Positions 60,427 to 64,000 of a stretch of DNA of 64,000 bases are shown in pieces. The stretch lies in the NCBI RefSeq assembly GCF_029854195.1, contig NZ_CP122960.1, forward strand, positions 812,001-876,000, given 5' to 3'. The stretch comes from Amylibacter sp. IMCC11727 (lineage in GTDB: Bacteria; Pseudomonadota; Alphaproteobacteria; Rhodobacterales; Rhodobacteraceae). A model generated the notes under the pieces. That model was not told the origin of the DNA, did not search any database, and saw only the letters and a list, made by a program, of their open reading frames with translations. The position numbers and the translations under genes were made by a program. The stretch's first letter is position 1. Every line of letters begins with the position of its first letter.

Positions 60427-61681
60427 GTTTTCTAAAGACGGTTTGATTGATGAAATTCGTGGGCGGTTTGCCCATGTGGACAGTTGTCCGTTTCAAGGGG
60501 AGCGCGTGTTTTTTGAAAACGCGGGTGGGGCGCTGACGTTGAAGTCCGCCGTAGAGACATCCACGTTTTATGCGGCCATTCCAGACAATCAGGGCCGTGA
60601 CAATGTGGCGGCGGCAGAGCTGATGCGTGTGATTGCCAAGGCCAAGGACGATATGGAGGTGTTGTTTAACGCCAAAGAAGGCCAGTTTTTCGTGGGGGAA
60701 AGCGGGACAGAATTGCTGTTTCGGATGATCCGTACTGCCGTTGTGGAAAGTGCCGAAGGTGGGCGTGTTGTGGGCAGTTCGCTTGAGCATCCTGCGAGCC
60801 GATCTGCGGCCATTCGATGGGCGGAGATTGCGGGGAAGGACTATGTTTCGGTTCCGCACAATGATGAAACGGGATCGGTTTCGGCGGAGGATTACGCGGC
60901 GCATATTACGGCCGATACGCGGGTGGCCACGATCCTACACACCTCCCCCGTGACGGGGATGGCGGTGGATGTGGAGGCTGTGGCAGCGGTGATCCGCGAA
61001 CGTGCGCCCGCGTGTTTGATTATTGTAGATGGCATTCAGCATGCGGCACATGGGCGGCTGGATTTGGCGGCATATGGCGTGGATGGGTATGCGGTGTCGC
61101 CGTACAAGGTGTTTTCGCGCCATGGATATGGTGTGGCGTGGGTGTCAGACCGTCTGGGGGCGATGAACCACGATATGCTGATTGGTGGACCGTCAGACAA
61201 CTGGGAATTTGGCACCCGAGATACAGGGGCCTATGCCACGTTTTCAGATGTTGTCGATTACTTTGATTGGTTAGGGGCGCAGATATCGGACAGCGATGAT
61301 CGACGGGAGCGGATTGTGGCAGCGGGGGCGGCAATTCATGCCCATGAGAAAGACCTAACGGATGCGATGCTGCACGGTGTTGGCAATCTGAAAGGGCTGG
61401 CTGATATGGACGGCGTGTCGATCATTGGCGGCGTTGATAATCCGCTGCGTGAGGGGCTGGTTTCGTTGACTGTGAACGGTATGACGGGACAAGAGGTGGT
61501 GGCCGCGCTGAACGAACAAGGCATCCGCACACATGTGCGCAAGGCGGATCATTATTCTGGTAATATCCTTGATCCGTTGGGATTGGAGACTTGTGTGCGC
61601 GTGTCCATGTGTCACTATAACACCGAGGCCGAAGTGGCGCAGTTTTTGGGTGTGATGCAGGGGATTGTTGGCGAGAAATAG
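60425..61681 (+). CDS. Class V aminotransferase / cysteine desulfurase-like PLP enzyme
   Basis: This 418-residue enzyme starts at the ATG at 60425, which has GGAGG 5 nt upstream; ATGs at 60389 and 60398 are in frame but lack a ribosome site. The class-V fold is shown by 'RVFFENAGGALTLKSAV', 'GESGTELLFRMIRTAVV', 'ASRSAAIRWAEIAGKDYVSV', 'ILHTSPVTGMAVDVEAVAA', 'IIVDGIQHAAHGRLDL' with the PLP aspartate, and 'SPYKVFSRHGYGVAW' with the PLP lysine near residue 228. It resembles the SufS/CsdA and kynureninase group, but the cysteine loop of desulfurases is not evident. The reaction is unknown. Confidence 0.85.
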   Translation: MFSKDGLIDEIRGRFAHVDSCPFQGERVFFENAGGALTLKSAVETSTFYAAIPDNQGRDNVAAAELMRVIAKAKDDMEVLFNAKEGQFFVGESGTELLFRMIRTAVVESAEGGRVVGSSLEHPASRSAAIRWAEIAGKDYVSVPHNDETGSVSAEDYAAHITADTRVATILHTSPVTGMAVDVEAVAAVIRERAPACLIIVDGIQHAAHGRLDLAAYGVDGYAVSPYKVFSRHGYGVAWVSDRLGAMNHDMLIGGPSDNWEFGTRDTGAYATFSDVVDYFDWLGAQISDSDDRRERIVAAGAAIHAHEKDLTDAMLHGVGNLKGLADMDGVSIIGGVDNPLREGLVSLTVNGMTGQEVVAALNEQGIRTHVRKADHYSGNILDPLGLETCVRVSMCHYNTEAEVAQFLGVMQGIVGEK

Positions 61682-61810
61682 GGTTTGAGTATTTTGGGAA
61701 CAAAGAAACATGCGCGTGGTGTTCCTTTGAGACGAACAGTGAAGTTCGCTTAGCTTTGATGACGGATTGCTCTGTCTGATCTACATTTGGGTCAGAGAAG
61801 GAGACCTGAA

Positions 61811-62347
61811 ATGACACCTATTCAAGTACAAGGCATTCATCATATCACGCTGAATGGTGCAGATCGTCAGACGTCTGTTGATTTTTGGGAAGGTGTGCTG
61901 GGCATGCCTTTGATTTTTGAGCAGCCTAATTTGGACGAGCCGTCGATCAATCATTTGTATTTCGATACGGGCGATGGACGCACGTTGACCGTGTTCACCG
62001 AAGAAGGGCGCAAACCACCGAGCCAAAAGTTGGCACAAGCACCAGGGTCGCTGCATCATATTGCATTCTGGGTGGCGCAGGCCACCATTCGACTGGCTGA
62101 GGAACGGTTAAAGGCGCGGGGGATCGGATCCAGTGGAATCAAAGATCGCGGTTTTATGGACAGCCTTTATTTTCGTGATCCGATGGGATTGTTGGTGGAA
62201 CTGGCCAGTTACAAATTTGATCCGCCGCAGGGCAAAACACACGGTGACGTGTTGAACCGCGCCCATCAATTGCGGTTGGAGCGGGGCGGTTTGGCCATTG
62301 AAACAGGCGATGTGGCAGACGCTTTGGCGGAGTTGTCGAAGCGTTAA
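61811..62347 (+). CDS. VOC superfamily (glyoxalase/extradiol dioxygenase-like) protein
   Basis: This 178-residue protein starts at the ATG at 61811 with AAGGAG upstream. Two beta-alpha-beta modules carry the metal ligands in 'GIHHITLN' (His near 10), 'LHHIAFWV' (His near 78) and 'GLLVELASY' (Glu near 127), a 2-His-1-Glu site that would hold iron or manganese. The sequence 'DRGFMDSLYFRDPMG' is typical of the family. It could be a ring-cleaving dioxygenase, an isomerase or a lyase. It lies 129 bp after the PLP-enzyme gene, and its stop overlaps the glpK stop. Confidence 0.85.
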   Translation: MTPIQVQGIHHITLNGADRQTSVDFWEGVLGMPLIFEQPNLDEPSINHLYFDTGDGRTLTVFTEEGRKPPSQKLAQAPGSLHHIAFWVAQATIRLAEERLKARGIGSSGIKDRGFMDSLYFRDPMGLLVELASYKFDPPQGKTHGDVLNRAHQLRLERGGLAIETGDVADALAELSKR

Positions 62348-63807
62348 GTGGTGAGGGTGCGTTTGATCGCATCCTGCCAGCCAGCGTATTTGGCATCGCG
62401 GGTTGCGCCATCCATTTTGGGGGTGAAGCGGGTTTCACCCGTCCATGTTTTCGCAAATTCGTCTTGTGTGGGGTAGAGCCCTGCGCGCATTCCTGCGAGC
62501 CATGCAGCCCCCAAAGCGGTCGTTTCCAGCACATGTGGGCGGTCTACGGCAGCGCCGAGGATGTCGGACAGGAACTGCATGGTCCAATCGCTGGCGGCCA
62601 TGCCGCCGTCCACGCGCAGGACGTTTTCGCCGTCTGTTGGGGCGCCGTCTGCGTGCATGGCTTCGATCAGGTCGCGGGTTTGGTAGCCAACGGATTCAAG
62701 GGCGGCGCGGGCAAATTCATTTGGACCAGAATTGCGGGTCAGGCCAAAGATCGCACCGCGGCTGTCGGCATCCCAATAGGGCGCGCCAAGGCCTGTGAAG
62801 GCTGGCACCATGTAGAGGTTTTGTTCGGGATCGGCGGCTTCGGCCATGGGTTGGCTTTCGGGCGCATTTGCGAGCAGTTTGAGGCCGTCGCGCAGCCATT
62901 GCACCACGGCCCCTGCGACGAAAATGGAGCCTTCGAGCGCGTAGGTGGGTTGGCCGTTGAACTGATAAGCGATGGTTCCGAGCAGGCGGTTTTGTGATGT
63001 GACGAGCGTGTCGCCCGTGTTCAGAAGCGCAAAACAACCCGTGCCGTAGGTGGATTTCATCATGCCTGGATCAAAGCAGGCTTGCCCGATCGTGGCCGCC
63101 TGTTGATCGCCTGCCACGCCAAGAATTGGGATGTTGCCGCCAAACAGGGTGGTGGAGCCAAAATCGGCCGCGCAATCGCGCACATCTGGCAGCATGTGCA
63201 TGGGAATGTCGAAACGGGTGCAGATGACTTCATCCCAAGCGCCGACGCGGATGTTGTAAAGCATGGTGCGCGAGGCGTTGGTGGCATCTGTGGCGTGAAC
63301 GCGACCTTCGGTCAGATGCCAGATGAGGAAGCTGTCCACTGTGCCAAACAGCAGGTTTTGGCTGTTGTCCTGCGTTTGCAGGATGTGGCGCAGTTTGGTG
63401 CCCGAAAAATAAGGATCGGCGAGTAAGCCCGTGCGGTGAGTGATCTCGGATTCGAACCCCTCCGCCTTTAACTCGGCGCAGAACGGGGCGGTGCGGCGGT
63501 CTTGCCAGACGATGGCGTTGTGGACGGCTTTGCCCGTGGTTTTGTCCCAGACGAGTGTGGTTTCCCGTTGGTTGGTGATACCAATGGCGGTGACGTCGTC
63601 TGCGGTGATGCCGTGGTTTGCAATGACGTCTTTGCAGGTTTTGAGGGTGGTGTTTAGCAGATCGTTTGGATCATGTTCGACCCAGCCAGATTTTGGGAAA
63701 TGCTGGGTAAATTCCATCTGTTCCGTTGCCACGGGCTGCATCGCCGCATCAAACAGAATGGCGCGGGTGGAGGTGGTTCCTTGGTCGATGGCCAGCACGT
63801 ATTTCAT
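62344..63807 (-). CDS. glpK: Glycerol kinase
   Basis: This 487-residue enzyme starts at the ATG at 63807 (MKYVLAIDQGTTSTRAIL) with GGGAGA upstream. It is an FGGY-family kinase: 'IDQGTTSTRAILFD', 'GWVEHDPNDLL', 'GITNQRETTLVWD', 'STYGTGCFALLNTGD' and 'LRVDGGMAASDWTMQFLSDI'. It phosphorylates glycerol to glycerol 3-phosphate. It converges with the VOC gene. Other glp genes are not in the window. The region upstream holds the second CtrA-like/hairpin element. Confidence 0.96.
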   Translation of the reverse strand: MKYVLAIDQGTTSTRAILFDAAMQPVATEQMEFTQHFPKSGWVEHDPNDLLNTTLKTCKDVIANHGITADDVTAIGITNQRETTLVWDKTTGKAVHNAIVWQDRRTAPFCAELKAEGFESEITHRTGLLADPYFSGTKLRHILQTQDNSQNLLFGTVDSFLIWHLTEGRVHATDATNASRTMLYNIRVGAWDEVICTRFDIPMHMLPDVRDCAADFGSTTLFGGNIPILGVAGDQQAATIGQACFDPGMMKSTYGTGCFALLNTGDTLVTSQNRLLGTIAYQFNGQPTYALEGSIFVAGAVVQWLRDGLKLLANAPESQPMAEAADPEQNLYMVPAFTGLGAPYWDADSRGAIFGLTRNSGPNEFARAALESVGYQTRDLIEAMHADGAPTDGENVLRVDGGMAASDWTMQFLSDILGAAVDRPHVLETTALGAAWLAGMRAGLYPTQDEFAKTWTGETRFTPKMDGATRDAKYAGWQDAIKRTLTT

Positions 63808-63866
63808 CGGTGTCTCCCTTGTTTGACCACTGGGGTAGCACGAGCGTTTGGGGCGGTGCAAAGGTA

Positions 63867-63925
63867 AACAGGAGGTTAACTTAGACGCGTCATATATGAA
63901 GCGTCTAAGTTAAGGATGTGGTAAC
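63867..63925. promoter_or_regulatory. CtrA-like boxes flanking a 13-bp hairpin, copy 2
   Basis: Left side: AACAGGAGGTTAAC, part of TAAA-N7-TTAAC (one mismatch to TTAA-N7-TTAAC). Arms TTAACTTAGACGC and GCGTCTAAGTTAA span 63876-63913 with a 12-nt loop that holds CATATATG. Right side: GTTAAGGATGTGGTAAC (63909-63925), identical to copy 1 at 47.97 kb. It lies about 70 bp before glpK on the other strand. Confidence 0.7.
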
Positions 63926-64000
63926 GAATATGGTGCGCACCGGCGTGAAACTGTTTTGCGTTTCCCCCGAATTCGTCTAGCGTTTTGGCGCAAGAGGGAG
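63926..64000 (+). promoter_or_regulatory. Possible promoter and ribosome site of a gene beyond the window
   Basis: TTGCGT and TAGCGT lie 16 bp apart near 63955-63982, as in a weak sigma-70 promoter, and the window ends in AGAGGGAG, a good ribosome binding sequence. A plus-strand gene probably starts just after base 64000; no coding sequence is visible here. Confidence 0.3.

Overview
The window reads as chromosomal DNA of an alphaproteobacterium of the Rhodobacterales (Roseobacter group). Supporting marks are an F1 ATP synthase operon (atpHAGDC) that stands apart from the Fo genes, a 41-residue B-type ribosomal protein L36, a TIGR01459 HAD hydrolase/MaoC/ribF neighbourhood, DUF2161 and YcgN proteins, Hint-domain secreted proteins, an ScfR-type regulator, and both TRAP and branched-chain amino-acid ABC uptake systems. 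By eye the GC content is in the low to middle fifties (not computed). The species is not identified.

Layout. 0-2.7 kb: the end of a peptidoglycan-binding protein, a small Hint-domain protein, a small unknown gene, L36 and tRNA-Val. 2.7-12 kb: an N-formylglutamate amidohydrolase-like gene, a membrane adenylate cyclase, clpA, a DUF2975-DUF2975-HTH operon, gloB and neighbours, and a methyltransferase. 12-17 kb: the F1 ATP synthase operon with a strong hairpin between atpD and atpC. 17-25.4 kb: housekeeping and small-molecule genes (H-type lectin, YceI, prs, isomerase, hydrolase, threonine aldolase, YcgN, DUF2161, ribF, MaoC, HAD). 25.6-31.9 kb: one giant secreted RTX/Hint protein of 2076 residues. 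32.3-36.9 kb: an operon of ScfR-like regulator, response regulator, small membrane protein and a solute-symporter/histidine-kinase fusion. 37-42.4 kb: a complete branched-chain amino-acid type ABC importer. 42.6-48 kb: a more accessory stretch with a HutD-like protein, a REP-associated tyrosine transposase with its REP sequences, ettA, and a biotinyl/carboxyltransferase fusion. 48-50.9 kb: nadD, a PBP4-type carboxypeptidase and a small secreted protein. 51-62.3 kb: a catabolic and uptake cluster with an HpsN-like dehydrogenase, a zinc alcohol dehydrogenase, an IclR regulator, a GMC oxidoreductase, TerC, a TRAP transporter, a class-V PLP enzyme and a VOC protein. 62.3-63.8 kb: glpK.

How the genes work together. 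The 51-62 kb cluster looks like a regulon for taking up and oxidising a small polar alcohol or hydroxy-acid; the HpsN-type dehydrogenase makes a C3 sulfonate such as dihydroxypropanesulfonate the leading guess, but this is inference. The 32-37 kb genes look like a nutrient-sensing two-component unit beside a nutrient importer. Both binding-protein genes (ABC and TRAP) are separated from their permease genes by strong hairpins, a common way to make more binding protein than permease.

The most notable non-coding signals are: two copies of an element made of CtrA-like boxes (TTAA-N7-TTAAC type) around hairpins of unrelated stem sequence (47.9 and 63.9 kb); a REP pair embedded in the reading frame of the REP transposase, echoed by a perfect REP pair just downstream (43.9-44.3 kb); and a 16-bp perfect hairpin that buries the ribosome binding site of the PLP-enzyme gene (60.4 kb).
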